Assembly: GCA_965223585.1 (NCBI GenBank)
Contig: CBDCWW010000009.1
Location: 310,001-374,000 of the forward strand
DNA: 64,000 bases
Source of the DNA: CBDCVN01 sp965223585
GTDB lineage: Bacteria; Deinococcota; Deinococci; Deinococcales; Trueperaceae
Reading direction: 5' to 3'
Shown here: piece after piece, positions 1 through 9,019 of the stretch
Layout: each line of letters begins with the position of its first letter
Numbering within the stretch: the stretch's first letter is position 1
Position numbers and translations under genes: made by a program
The notes under the pieces: generated by a model
Database searches by the model: none
The model's input: only the letters and a program-made list of their open reading frames with translations
Told to the model about the DNA's origin: nothing

Positions 1-183
1 CAATAGCACAAAATTATAGAGTGGAATAACAAAATGTGCTTTTTTGAAAGCAAAACACCCTAGCAAAATTGATATTCTTCTTAGAAACAGATAGCCCACG
101 GACAAGCAATTCATTCAAGCCGTTAATATTTAAAGCTACAAAAATACATTTGTGGTATTAAATCGTGATACAATTTGGGGCAA

Positions 184-420
184 ATGTCAGAGTCAAAATC
201 AGGTGATGTTATCCTGACCAGAGGGGAAGGCTCGCACGGCGAAGCTTGACGGAGGTGTTTCAGGTTCTTCTAATGTGCCGCCCGAGGTAGAGTGGCTTGT
301 CAACCTTACAAACATTGGCACAAAAAAGAAGTACCGTTAGCGAATTGGTGATTTTGTGCAGTTTGCAAGAGTTGATAAGCGGTGTTAGTTGAGAATTGGA
401 AAAATTATGTGAGGTGAACC
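184..420 (+). pseudogene. Decayed tyrosine recombinase (integrase), N-terminal part
   Basis: Seen: an ATG at 184 opens a short frame ending at 247-249. From about 248 a shifted frame reads PPEVEWLVNLTNIGTKKKYR, a stop (338-340), RIGDFVQFARVDKRC, a stop (386-388), LRIGKIM and a stop (410-412). The pattern E-WL-NLTN--TK--YR-RIGDFVQFA resembles the N-terminal SAM-like core-binding domain of tyrosine recombinases. Frameshift plus three in-frame stops and no catalytic domain mean a dead remnant. Inference: an integrated element once lay here, consistent with the conflict genes just downstream. The 183 bases before it show nothing I can call. Confidence 0.5.
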
Positions 421-423
421 CAA

Positions 424-648
424 GTTTCTAAAATAACAGTACCAGTCATAAACGAGAGAATCATTTTAGCAATTGAAGAACGTGTTAATGTAATTAGATA
501 TGCTAAAAGTGTTGCTGTTGAACTTGGACCTGATGTGAGTTGGCGTGACTTATTGCCTTCCGAATTCTTTGGCAATCGAGTGACTGCACAGGAAGTTAAA
601 GGCGATCTTAATGTTTACGGGAATAACATTGTTCAGCAAAGAAATTAG
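424..648 (+). CDS. Short unrecognised ORF upstream of the two-TM and EAD1 genes
   Basis: The frame is open from 418 (after a stop at 415-417) to a stop at 646-648, about 75 codons, but has no ATG, GTG or TTG near its 5' end. The first standard start is GTG at 535, which would leave only 37 residues. The frame ends VKGDLNVYGNNIVQQRN. Glycine-asparagine strings of this sort often sit next to adaptor domains in STAND/EAD proteins (family knowledge, not a domain call). It could be a 5'-truncated gene whose start was lost with the integrase remnant, or the N-terminal half of a protein continuing into the next gene. Function unknown. Confidence 0.35.
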   Translation, partial: VSKITVPVINERIILAIEERVNVIRYAKSVAVELGPDVSWRDLLPSEFFGNRVTAQEVKGDLNVYGNNIVQQRN

Positions 649-692
649 GTTCAATATTGAACCTAGATGGTGCATTCAATAAGGGAGAGAGT

Positions 693-998
693 TTGAATAA
701 CTATAAAGATAAATGGTGGTATCCACTTTGGGAGTTTTTTGTACATATCTTTGTGGGAGTAGCAATTTTTAGCGTTATTGCGGTAGTAGCAGTGGGGCTT
801 AATTTATGGATTCACAAATTGCATGAAGCCCACGTCAGTGGCTTTATTATTAGAACACTAACGTTTGTGGAGTATGTATTATTCTTTGGAGATGTATTCC
901 TCTTCTTGACGTATTTTGTAATTACCTCAATCAAAGCTTTTGTCAGAATGGTTGGTTTAGAGGAGAAGGGACGAAAATGGTTCCCTTTCTTAAACTAA
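693..998 (+). CDS. Two-TM protein resembling a TRADD-N-associated membrane domain
   Basis: About 101 residues. I chose TTG at 693 because AAGGGAG (681-687) lies 5 nt before it; a longer reading from TTG 657 lacks an SD site. Seen: a KWWYPLWEF start, a first hydrophobic helix (HIFVGVAIFSVIAVVAVGLN), a short loop, then a second helix around EYVLFFGDVFLFLTYFVIT. The WW--WEF-H--VG---F spacing followed by EY-LF--D--LF resembles the two-TM domain found with TRADD-N/EAD conflict proteins; this family call is from memory. It overlaps the next gene by 22 nt, so the two are probably translationally coupled. Confidence 0.5.
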   Translation: MNNYKDKWWYPLWEFFVHIFVGVAIFSVIAVVAVGLNLWIHKLHEAHVSGFIIRTLTFVEYVLFFGDVFLFLTYFVITSIKAFVRMVGLEEKGRKWFPFLN

Positions 999-1492
999 CA
1001 GCTAAAATAATACTATCTGCTGTAGATCTTTACTTCAAGCCTTTGCATTGGTTGGTCTGGTTTTATGAGTTTCTTAGCATGAAGATATCCTCAGCATTAA
1101 GTGATCTATCTGGTTTCATATTGCGTCCTATCCTCTCTCAGCAACAGCTGTCAAGAGAATTAAAACCAAAATATGAAGTTGGTGGTCGTCTCACATTAAA
1201 TTCAGGACAATTTAGAGAATTATCTAAAGCTATTTTGAGTGCATTTCCACGCCGACAATCTTTAGCTAAAATGGTCCAGCTTGAGCTAAACAAAAATATG
1301 GAGTTTATCACTTCAGGTGCGAGTTTAAAAGAAACCGTTTTTATGCTTATCGAAGTAGCAGATAAAGAAGAATGGTTGGAGGATTTAATCATCGCTGCTG
1401 TACGATACAATCACGATGATCATCACTTAAGGAAGGTTGCCAAGGAATTAATGCCCTATTATTTTGAGTCTGAGGAACAGAGTGAAGACTAA
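977..1492 (+). CDS. EAD1 (effector-associated domain 1) protein with hydrophobic N-terminus
   Basis: 171 residues. Residues 1-55 are hydrophobic/amphipathic and probably membrane-associated. Residues about 72-158 match the EAD1 pattern: LTLNSGQFRELSKAILSAFP, then L--M------KN----------L---VF-LIE-AD---WLEDLI-AA, then N---H-LRKVAKEL. Known: EADs are small homotypic adaptors linking STAND NTPases or proteases to effectors in predicted bacterial immunity and suicide systems. The same domain starts the TIR-STAND protein at 33-38.6 kb (shared AFP, KN/KD, W-E-LI-AAL positions). Inference: a membrane-acting partner or effector recruited by EAD1-EAD1 contact. IS-A copy 1 begins 12 nt after its stop, so its immediate 3' context is disturbed. 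Confidence 0.7.
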   Translation: MVPFLKLTAKIILSAVDLYFKPLHWLVWFYEFLSMKISSALSDLSGFILRPILSQQQLSRELKPKYEVGGRLTLNSGQFRELSKAILSAFPRRQSLAKMVQLELNKNMEFITSGASLKETVFMLIEVADKEEWLEDLIIAAVRYNHDDHHLRKVAKELMPYYFESEEQSED

Positions 1493-1504
1493 AGTGGGGT
1501 GTGA

Positions 1505-2728
1505 TAACAATTCCAATAAAGAACCTCTTTTACTCTAAAAAATTGGCCACCAGTGAAATAGCGTTTGCTGGCTAATTAAATCGGGTTTTTGCATTAAATC
1601 TTCACAACTCTTTTTTAGAGCCGCTTCTAAATCATCAATTGTTTCAAAATATTTATTTACTAAAGGATCATCCGTAAGTTCCCACAACCTTTCTGCTGGT
1701 TGCAACTCTGGTGAGTAGCTTGGTAGAAATTCTAATTCTATCCCTGCTGGTAATTCCTTTTTGCTGTGCCATCCCGCTTGATCTAGTACCACTATTATTC
1801 CTTTATTCTTTGATGCTCTTACATCTGCCGCAAACTCTTTTATCACTATGTCATATATATCTACTCCTACTCTTGGCATTATGTACCAATGTGTTTTCCC
1901 TGTCTGAGGAAATACAAATGCATATAGATATAACCACTCATAACGATGATGCACTGTTGCTATAGGAGTTATCCCTTTTTTTGTCCATTTACGTTTTATG
2001 ATTGGTTTTAATCCTAGGCGGTGTTCATCAAATGCCCACAGTTCAACCTTTGGGTAATTTTGCCTCACCTGAATTAATCGTTCAGGTAAACGATTTTTTT
2101 GAACTCTTCTTGCTCTGCAAGGTTTGCCAGTTTATGCCTAGGGCGAGGATGCTTTAGGCCAAAATTTAATTTGTGTAAGTAATTATAGCAACTACTTAAG
2201 CTGATTTCTTTGTCTAGATTTTCTTTTATCCATGCCACCACTTTCCGCCCATTCCATCTCCCTCCATCAATGGGATCACTTTCCAAAGCTTTATCAAGCA
2301 ATAACTGTTCTTGTTTGCTTAACATTGTTGGAGCCCCGCAACTACCCCCATACTGACTTTTAAGCCCTTGTAATCCTTTTTTGTTATATCTGGCAATAAT
2401 GTCCCGCACACTCCAATCTGAGTATGCCGTTAGTATCTTTACTTCGTGATGTTTTTTCCCTTCCGCAAGTAGCCAGATAACCTGTGTGCGTCTACTCTCA
2501 ACAGCATCACGACATTTTTGATAGTGAGTTTTCAGTTCTTTAACAGTATGTTGCAACTTTAGTGTTTTATAAGGCCTACCCATATCAACTAAAAGTATAT
2601 GAGTTTTTACCTTTTCCTAAGAAGCTAATCTCCCTAAGTTGATTTCTGTTTTTTACCTTCAAATCTCATGAATTATGTATGTGATGGAAATAGATGGTTT
2701 TTTCAGAGGTACTTTATTGGAATTGTTA
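1505..2728 (-). mobile_element. IS630-type insertion sequence IS-A, copy 1
   Basis: Ends are inverted repeats starting TAACAATTCCAATAAAG and running 24 bp with one mismatch. It is flanked by TGA (1502-1504 and 2729-2731). Length 1,224 bp, apparently identical to the copy at 35488-36711, so transposition was recent. The terminal TA is counted as part of the element because copy 2 restores a reading frame that way. It sits between the convergent EAD1 and DUF3800-like genes without cutting either. Confidence 0.9.
1535..2583 (-). CDS. IS-A transposase (IS630 family), two ORFs joined by -1 frameshift
   Basis: ORFA (2583 to 2074) carries the winged-helix/HTH DNA-binding part, starting MGRPYKTLKLQ. 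ORFB (frame from 2068 to 1535) carries the DDE_3 catalytic part: FDEHRLGLKP (first Asp), VVLDQAGWH (second Asp) and SPELQPAERLW (Glu). ORFB is in the -1 frame relative to ORFA. The overlap holds a run of seven A on the coding strand (2094-2100); slippage there gives EEFKKNRLPERLIQVRQNY and a product of about 350 residues, the usual family length. Programmed frameshifting is therefore likely rather than damage. Confidence 0.9.
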
Positions 2729-2755
2729 TGACAATCATGTAATGAACTGGAAAGC

Positions 2756-3532
2756 TTAAATCGTACATCCAAGATGAAGATCAATAAGTGGTTCAAGTCG
2801 GTTGAGCTGCTTCTTCGTTAATGTTGGATCAACAACTAAACCATGACCAAGCGTATGTCTGTACCCTGTATTCACCATCGCTATAACTTGATCTTCGTCG
2901 TATAGCTGATCCCAACGAATTTCCCCTGGAATGATACGTCTATATATTTCCCAGAAGAATTCATCTAGTCTCAAAAATAATCTAGGGTGAGCCTCATGCT
3001 GAGGTTGTTTTTCTTCATCTTGTTTATGCACCATATATGCATATGCTCCTAAAAACCCATCTACGACTGAAATTCCTGCTGTTAATTCAGATGCGGCTTC
3101 AGCAAAAAGTTGACATGAGGGCGGGTAGCCAAGATCCTTAATAAGTTCTCTAGCTTTTTTCTTATTGGGTGTCACATCTTGATCATATATTATGCCATAT
3201 GCTGTTTCTGAACGAATAGAAAAATGGTGGTTGATTTGTTCTAAACATCTATGAAATGCAGATACCTTGTCATTTCCACGGGTAACACTTACAAGAAACT
3301 CATCTCCGACTCCATGAGACAAAACCAGATCTTGTTTGATTTTGGCATTAAGGTCACGATCACCAGTATTTATAGTCCATTTAATTTCAGTTTCATTATT
3401 TAGATTATACTTCTCCCGAATTGCATCGGTGTTGAATATATGCATTAAGTCAGAGCAAACGTACACGCCATATAAAAGGCATTTTTCACCATCCAAATAC
3501 ACTTGTGATTCATCCACGAATGCAATTTTCAT
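2756..3532 (-). CDS. DUF3800-like protein
   Basis: 258 residues. The N-terminus reads IAFVDESQVYLDGEKCLLYG, like the acidic FIDESG start of DUF3800 proteins, followed by NETEIKWT (compare the conserved E-K motif) and a C-terminal Asp-containing segment around SVVDGFLGAYAYMVHK, the place of the second conserved acidic motif. Known: DUF3800 is predicted to have an RNase H-like fold and is often seen in mobile or accessory DNA; no reaction is established. Gly is replaced by Gln in the N-terminal motif, so the call is tentative. Convergent with the EAD1 cluster across IS-A; the 3' end (2756) is 28 nt from the IS. Confidence 0.5.
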   Translation of the reverse strand: MKIAFVDESQVYLDGEKCLLYGVYVCSDLMHIFNTDAIREKYNLNNETEIKWTINTGDRDLNAKIKQDLVLSHGVGDEFLVSVTRGNDKVSAFHRCLEQINHHFSIRSETAYGIIYDQDVTPNKKKARELIKDLGYPPSCQLFAEAASELTAGISVVDGFLGAYAYMVHKQDEEKQPQHEAHPRLFLRLDEFFWEIYRRIIPGEIRWDQLYDEDQVIAMVNTGYRHTLGHGLVVDPTLTKKQLNRLEPLIDLHLGCTI

Positions 3533-3897
3533 ACTTCGATATCTAGTAGCTCAAGTTCAAAAGTAAAAAGGGCTTTGGTAAAACAATTTTAAAATTATAA
3601 GTCCTTCTTACATTCTAAACAGAATGAGTTTTCCTCCTTGTGTATCACTTGGGAAACCTCCATCTTGGAGGACTTAGTAATTATCAACTTTACCATTTAC
3701 TGATCCTTGCACTTCTAAAGAGTTTAATCTTGATAAAATATGTGATACTGGTGGCGAACCCTCCAAAAAAGTCATAATAAGGAATGTTAAGGGTCACTGA
3801 ATCAACCGAGATACCAGATGAAACTAAACGCATAGCAAAAGCAGCTTTTCCTGAAGGAAATATAATTATGGAGCTAAGAGATGCATTTGGCACTCTG

Positions 3898-5471
3898 TAG
3901 CATTTTTCTTTTTGACCTGATACAAATACAGTAAATGCTCTTATGAAACGGGATTTTCGATCTCTCATAAAATCATATTAAAGTCTTACAAACAGTAAAA
4001 ATGTTTCTTACTGGTGATTTATCTAAAATGAAAACATACTTTTGCATTTATAAGAAATTAAAGTTGTGAATATTTGAATAAATATTTATTGTAACATCCT
4101 TCCATAGGTGGGTGATTTGAATAACCACAGTGCCTGAACCAAGCTTGAGCATCATTGGCATTAACTGTTTCCAGAGCTTTCTTAACTGAAGAATTAAACT
4201 TCTTTTTGTCCCAAGCCTCTAATGTACGTAGATGGGACTTTACCTTTGACCAACAATGCTCTATAGGATTGAACTCAGGGCTATATGGTGGCAAGTAGAT
4301 CAGTTTAGCGCCTCTGCCTTCTATTAACTCACGTACCTTTTTTACAATATGTGCTGGTGAATTATCCATCAAAACTATTTGCCCTACTTTCAATACTGGA
4401 CATAATACTTCTTCTAGAAATACTGTAAACACTTTTCCTGTTATACCTCCATCCACACAGAAATTAGCAATTACCCCCTCTAGAGTAATTGCTCCTATCA
4501 AATTTGCAAACTTATGCTTCTTGCTTGGTACAGAACTATATGCCCTTTCCCCTCTCTTTGAGCGAGCATAAATTCTAGTCATGTTTAGATACAGACCTGT
4601 TTCATCAATAAATACAAGCCTATTTGCTTTAATTGCTTTCTGCAAACGTAAAAATGCTTTGCGTTTGACTACAATGTCTTCTCGATCTTGCTCTTTGGCA
4701 CGTAAAGTCTTTTTTTATAGGTCAGACCAATCTTTTTGATTGCCCTCCACATACTAGCAGTGCTAACTTTGGTTTTAGTCTTTTTTTCAAAGGCTGTACA
4801 GAATTCAATTAAAGTCATGTCTGCTTTGTTTTGTAGCAAAGTTTTTACTAGTAACAATTGCTTAGCGGCTACAGCAGGTTTACGACCAGCAACATACTCT
4901 TTAGGGAGCAAATTACCCTGTTGTTGGTAAAGCTTAAGGTACTGATGAACAGTGGTTGGGCTAACCAAAAAACGTTGTGCTATTTCACGTATAGAACCTT
5001 CGCCATCTAGGTAAGATTGAACAATGCGTTGTCGCAAATCCAAGGAATAACTTGCCATAAGGAAAAAGGATAACTCAGATTAGCTTATCGGGACAATAAG
5101 AAGTAATTCTGTAGATTTATTGATTAAGACGATTAAAAAAGAGGAATATTTTCAGAAGGGGGATTTTTATTAGAAAAAATTCTAATGTAGCGTCAATGCT
5201 AAACGATGTTTTTAGTTATTACCAGCACAACATAAACCAAGGGTAGGTTTTACGGAAAGCTGCTCCCCACGATAAATCCAAGGACATTCTTATAGGCATA
5301 AAAATGAGAATATTTGCGTTTTAGGAAATTCAATGAAAACACCAACAAACCCCTTATAGAACAATTATAAGGGTGGTTTCAGTATAGGAGAGAATTACTC
5401 AAATTTTTTCTAAAATTGTTCAAATCAGGGGTTTTGCCGATACTTGTACCAGATCAAATAGAAAAACGCTA
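3898..5471 (-). mobile_element. IS630-type insertion sequence IS-B, copy 1
   Basis: Length 1,574 bp. Ends TAGC/GCTA lie in imperfect inverted repeats of about 30 bp (left GCATTTTTCTTTTTGACCTG, right complement GCGTTTTTCTATTTGATCTG). It is flanked by TG (3896-3897 and 5472-5473). The only difference I see from the copy at 44862-46435 is one base (A at 5050, G at 46014). It is nested in the IS1182 transposase gene. About 410 bp upstream of the transposase start is non-coding, unusually long for this family. Confidence 0.85.
4058..5058 (-). CDS. IS-B transposase (IS630 family), two ORFs joined by -1 frameshift
   Basis: ORFA (5058 to 4669) begins MASYSLDLRQRIVQSYLDGE and holds two HTH motifs (SIREIAQRFLVSPTTVHQYL and a second paired-type helix). 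ORFB (to 4058) holds DDE_3 motifs LVFIDETG, IVLMDNSPAH and YLPPYSPEFNPIEHCW. A run of seven A on the coding strand (4710-4716) lets the ribosome slip -1 to give KKKTLRAKEQDREDIVVKRK, the expected IS630 linker. The product is about 330 residues. Confidence 0.9.
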
Positions 5472-7207
5472 TGTATGAGGATAAAGACTTTATAAGTTTG
5501 TTTCCTAATAATGGTCAGCCTGCTTATGCACCATGGCGACTCGCTTTAATCACAGTTTTCCAATCTTTGGAGAACTTATCTGATCGCCAAGCAGCAGATG
5601 CTGTGAGAGGAAGGCTGGATTGGAAATATGCTTTAAGCCTTGAATTAGAAGATGCTGGTTTTGATAGATCTATCTTGTCTGAATTCAGGAGCAGGCTTAT
5701 TGAAAATAATGCTGAGCAAATCCTGCTTGATAAGATGCTGGAAAGTCTCAAAGAAAAAGGCTTGCTCAAAGTTAGCAAACAACGAACTGATTCTACACAT
5801 GTTGTTGCTGCTGTGAGAAATCTAAGAAGACTTGAGCTTGCAGGAGAAAGTATTCGTGCTGCTCTGAATGCTATTGCTACAGTTGAACCTGATTGGCTTC
5901 GGGCTGTCATTAAAGTTGAATGGTTTGAACGCTATAGTCATCGCATTGAGGAATATAGTTTTCCAAAGGGCAGGCAAGCTCAGCGAGATTATGGTTTAGC
6001 TGTAGCTACAGATGGCTTCGATTTGCTTGACCTGATAGACCATGAGAGTACGCCAAAAGCTTTAAAAGAGCTGAAGATAGTTTCAATTTTTAAAGATGTT
6101 TGGGAACAGAATTTTGAGCGAAAGAATGGCAAGGTACGTTGGTTAACATCCTCAGAACTTAAACCTTCAGGGGAACGTACTCACTCACCGTATGATCCAG
6201 AAGCTTGTTATGCTACTAAGCGTCAGACAGAATGGACAGGTTACAAAGTCCATTTAACAGAAACCTGTGAGGTTGGCAGTCCTCGTATCATTACCCATGT
6301 TGAAACAACACCTGCTACTCAGCAAGATGTTTCTACTACTGCGAGCATACAACAAGCCTTAGCAAATAAAGACTGCTCACCTGAAATACATATTGTAGAT
6401 AAAGGTTACACTGATGCAGATTTACTTGCTTCAAGTCAAGCAAATCACGACATTAAGCTTGTTGGGCCTGTCAGAGAAAATCTAAGTTGGCAAGCCAAAG
6501 CTGGACAGGGTTTCAGCAATAAAGACTTTTCAATTGATTGGGATAAAAAGCAAGCTACTTGTCCAGAAGGCAAGGTGTCCTATCCTTGGAAAGAACGTGT
6601 TAATGAATTCGGTACAAACATCATTCTAGTACAATTTAGACCTAAAGATTGTCAGCCTTGCCCCTCAAGATCTTTGTGTACAAAAGCTAAGAAAGCAGGT
6701 CGTAGGATTCACCTACAACCCAGAAAAGCTCAGGAAGCACTTGATGCCATGAGAGGCTTTATGGCATCTGAGGAAAGTAAAGCTCTGTATAAAAAGAGGG
6801 CTGGTATTGAAGGTACCTTATCCCAAGGGGTAAGGAAAATGGGACTTAGACATACACGCTATCAGGGATTAGGAAAGGCAACTTTAAAGCATATTGCAAT
6901 AGCTACAGCTATTAATATCACTAGGGCTGTTAACTGGTTAAGAGGAGATCTGCCAGCAACTTCAAGGATTTCACCCTTTGCTCGTTTAGCTCCTCAAACT
7001 TAGGGGTTCGCCACCAGTATCAAATATGTTATCAGGATTAAACTAAATTTGTTTTAGAAGAGTTCATCTAGTCAGGAAGTGGTTGAATTTAAAAGAAATA
7101 GAGACGAATGTATGTACTTAGGTGCCTAATACTAGCTAGGCTGTTGTTTCTGCCACGGTTATTCGGTCGTGATGAGTTCAGTGCAGCAAGGATTAAGAAA
7201 AGACTTT

Positions 7208-7594
7208 ATGATGTCAGGCAAACCACAATTTAAAAGTGTATTTCCATATCAAGACAATGTGCTTGCCTTGCCAGTTGTTGATCTCGATACTGCCTCTCAG
7301 TGGTATTCCAAATCTTTTGGGATGGTGGAAGTTGAACGGTGGGATAACCCAAGCCCTACCGTTATTCTTGAGAGAGATGGCATCCAAATCGGATTCTCAA
7401 TAAACGGTGGGGGTGCTACTCAAGATGGTGCAGCCATACTGGTCTCAGACATTCACCTTATAAAGAAAGAACTTGAAGCAAATGGTGTTGAGATTGGGAA
7501 TTGGCGGGTTGACGAACGGGATGGTCAAAAGCTTCAAGTCTTCTTCGTTGTTGCACCAGATGGACTTTGCTTTTACTTTCACCAACCGATTTAA
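7208..7594 (+). CDS. VOC/glyoxalase-superfamily protein
   Basis: About 128 residues from ATG 7208; GTG 7169 and ATG 7172 are alternative upstream starts and no SD site decides between them. Seen: the beta-alpha-beta-beta-beta pattern LALPVVDLDTASQWYSKSFG, VILERDGIQIGFS, ILVSDIHLIKKELEANGVEI and VVAPDGLCFYFHQP, typical of vicinal-oxygen-chelate proteins (glyoxalase, bleomycin resistance, dioxygenase). The expected N-terminal metal-binding His is not obvious, so metal binding and substrate are open. First gene after the mobile block; a strong terminator follows. Confidence 0.7.
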   Translation: MMSGKPQFKSVFPYQDNVLALPVVDLDTASQWYSKSFGMVEVERWDNPSPTVILERDGIQIGFSINGGGATQDGAAILVSDIHLIKKELEANGVEIGNWRVDERDGQKLQVFFVVAPDGLCFYFHQPI

Positions 7595-7624
7595 GGCAAG
7601 CTCGAGTATATTTGTAACTCCATG

Positions 7625-7660
7625 ACCATCTCAAGAACCTCTGTTTGTGAGATGGTTTTT
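7625..7660 (+). terminator. Rho-independent terminator after the VOC gene
   Basis: ACCATCTCA (7625-7633) pairs with TGAGATGGT (7648-7656) around a 14-nt loop, and the 3' arm runs into T5 (7656-7660). It lies 30 bp past the VOC stop. Confidence 0.75.
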
Positions 7661-7819
7661 GCTCAGACATAGTATACGCAGGGGAGGGGGCTTTTCTGTC
7701 TCAAAACTCGTCTTAATATAAAGATTCCTTACTACTCTTTAAAACTCCGAGTCCTGTGCTTTGAGGTAAGGTAAGGCAGTGATGTGGTCATTACTTTTTT
7801 ACTTGATCCGAACATGAGT

Positions 7820-8260
7820 TTACTCAAATAGACTTGTCTGAAAGTCCCCTCCCTGAAACGGATTAATTTTTGAGTTTGTGTTTTGGCGCATAGGATAGGT
7901 GGAAGCCTTCTTCATGCCAACTAGCTTAGCACGCCTTTCATTAGCTACAACTTCCTGATCAGCTAATTTTTTAGTAACTATTAGAGCAAAATAGTCATTT
8001 TTCTGCAAGCTTTCTGGAGTTTCAATGTCAACCTCAGGAAAATTTTCCTTCAAGCAAATGGAGAGGTTATGGGCATACTTATATTTACCCCTTAGTTTAG
8101 CCAGCAAAATATCACTTTTGCGCCTCACAGGGGCAAAGCTCACTTTAAGATTCACGATTTTAGCATTATGGATTACATACTCGCGAATACGTGAAGCTAA
8201 TTGTTCCTTTTCTTTTAAAATCAGCCAGTTCTCAAAATAATTTTCACTATGCTCAATCAA
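7820..8260 (-). CDS. Unknown protein, paralogue of the next gene upstream
   Basis: 146 residues; I do not recognise the family. Start TTG at 8260 with AGGAA 6 nt upstream. It shares with the 8591-9019 product the pattern L(I/R)-HSE-Y-EN, FAPVRRKSD, KLRGK--YA, PEVDIE-P-SLQ--DYF-LI-T-KLADQEV and ERRAKL, so the two are an old tandem duplication. No signal peptide or TM helix; many charged residues suggest a cytosolic protein. The C-terminal tail after ERRAKL differs between the pair. Confidence 0.65.
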   Translation of the reverse strand: MIEHSENYFENWLILKEKEQLASRIREYVIHNAKIVNLKVSFAPVRRKSDILLAKLRGKYKYAHNLSICLKENFPEVDIETPESLQKNDYFALIVTKKLADQEVVANERRAKLVGMKKASTYPMRQNTNSKINPFQGGDFQTSLFE

Positions 8261-8590
8261 ATCGGGTTCCTATCTTACAGTAGTAGTTTGAATGAACTGT
8301 CCCAGACACTCTAAAACATTTGCAAATAAATTATTACAAATGTTACTTTATTCTAAACCAACTTCTCTTAACGAAGTCTTAAAATTATAATAATCTTTTA
8401 TGACTAACTAGAAGTTAAGACCTAGTAGTCCATCAAGAAAGTTTTGATAAGTGCTTATATAGTGATGCAGATTTGTTTCAACGAAATCTACTTATCAAAA
8501 TTTATTTGACGAGGTACTAGTCTATATTTGCCTAAAATAAAATCTGACTTTTCCAAAAAATTTAAATTTAGTTAGCTTAAAATTTTAAGC
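8261..8590. other. Gene-free stretch between the two paralogues
   Basis: About 330 bases, AT-rich, no convincing ORF. Part of it (about 8300-8390) resembles the stretch upstream of the second paralogue (about 9045-9160): both hold a CACTCTAAAACAT box followed by TGCAA and a T/A-rich tract. The duplication therefore included the 5' regulatory region. Confidence 0.5.
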
Positions 8591-9019
8591 TTACATATTT
8601 TCTGGAAACAAAGTATTATACAAGTCCTGTGGAGTAACTGGTTGGATTGGAGCCTTTAATTCTACTCCTATGGTATTTCTAAGCTTAGCACGCCTTTCCT
8701 TAATTATAACCTCTTGATCAGCTAATTTTTGAGTAATTATTAGGGTAAAATAGTCATCTAATTGTAAGCTTTTGGGAATCTCTATATCAACCTCTGGAAG
8801 AAGGTCTACTAAACAGCTAGCCATAGCACAAGCATACTGGTGTTTGCCTCTTAGTTTAACAAACAACACATCACTTTTGCGCCTTACAGGGGCAAAAGTT
8901 GCTGTAAGGTTAAGGGTTTCAGCAGTACGAACTATAGTATTACGAATACTTAAAACGAGTTTGTCCTGTTCTTCTGAGGTCATCAGATTCTCCAAATAAG
9001 TTTCACTGTGCCTGATCAG
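8591..9019 (-). CDS. Unknown protein, paralogue of 7820-8260, probable CTG start
   Basis: 142 residues if translation starts at CTG 9019 (AGGAG at 9025-9029, 5 nt spacing). This start aligns exactly with the TTG start of the sister gene (LIRHSETYLENL against LIEHSENYFENW); the first downstream ATG (8995) lacks such a site. The conserved core FAPVRRKSDVLFVKLRGKHQ is shared with the sister. Function unknown. The next gene in the same direction, pxpA, lies upstream, so this could be the tail of that transcript or have its own promoter in 9020-9202. Confidence 0.6.
   Translation of the reverse strand: MIRHSETYLENLMTSEEQDKLVLSIRNTIVRTAETLNLTATFAPVRRKSDVLFVKLRGKHQYACAMASCLVDLLPEVDIEIPKSLQLDDYFTLIITQKLADQEVIIKERRAKLRNTIGVELKAPIQPVTPQDLYNTLFPENM

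Larger units (their letters stand above)
3784..7003 (+). pseudogene. IS1182-family transposase, split by IS-B
   Basis: Two parts: 3784-3897 encodes the first 38 residues (MLRVTESTEIPDETKR to LRDAFGTL), and 5474-7003 encodes the rest (YEDKDFISLFPNNGQPAYAP to the end). Joined without IS-B and one TG copy they give a continuous 547-residue protein with GTLYEDKDF across the join, as expected for the family. Seen in the second part: NLSDRQAADAVRGRLDWKYA, QRTDSTHV (DDE Asp region), the CPEGK and CPSRSLCTKA Cys motifs, and KKRAGIEGTLSQGVR (catalytic Glu region). A truncated product from ATG 5471 is possible but lacks the N-terminus, so the gene is probably inactive. Confidence 0.85.
3743..7032 (+). 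mobile_element. IS1182-type element, interrupted by IS-B
   Basis: Terminal inverted repeats TGATACTGGTGGCGAACCC (3743-3761, and its complement ending at 7032) are perfect over 19 bp. The flanks AATATG (3737-3742 and 7033-7038) are a 6-bp target duplication. Without the nested IS-B (1,574 bp plus a 2-bp duplication) the element would be about 1.7 kb, normal for IS1182 relatives. The target was the loop of a long palindrome (see findings). Confidence 0.85.

Noticed and set aside
1535..2583. Reading the IS-A transposase ORFs as two broken genes
   Set aside because: Both copies have the same frame break at a seven-A run, and the joined product has normal family length, so frameshifting is the better reading.
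3690..3968. 92-codon minus-strand ORF across the left end of the IS1182 element
   Set aside because: It runs antisense through the IS1182 transposase N-terminus and into IS-B; no family resemblance.
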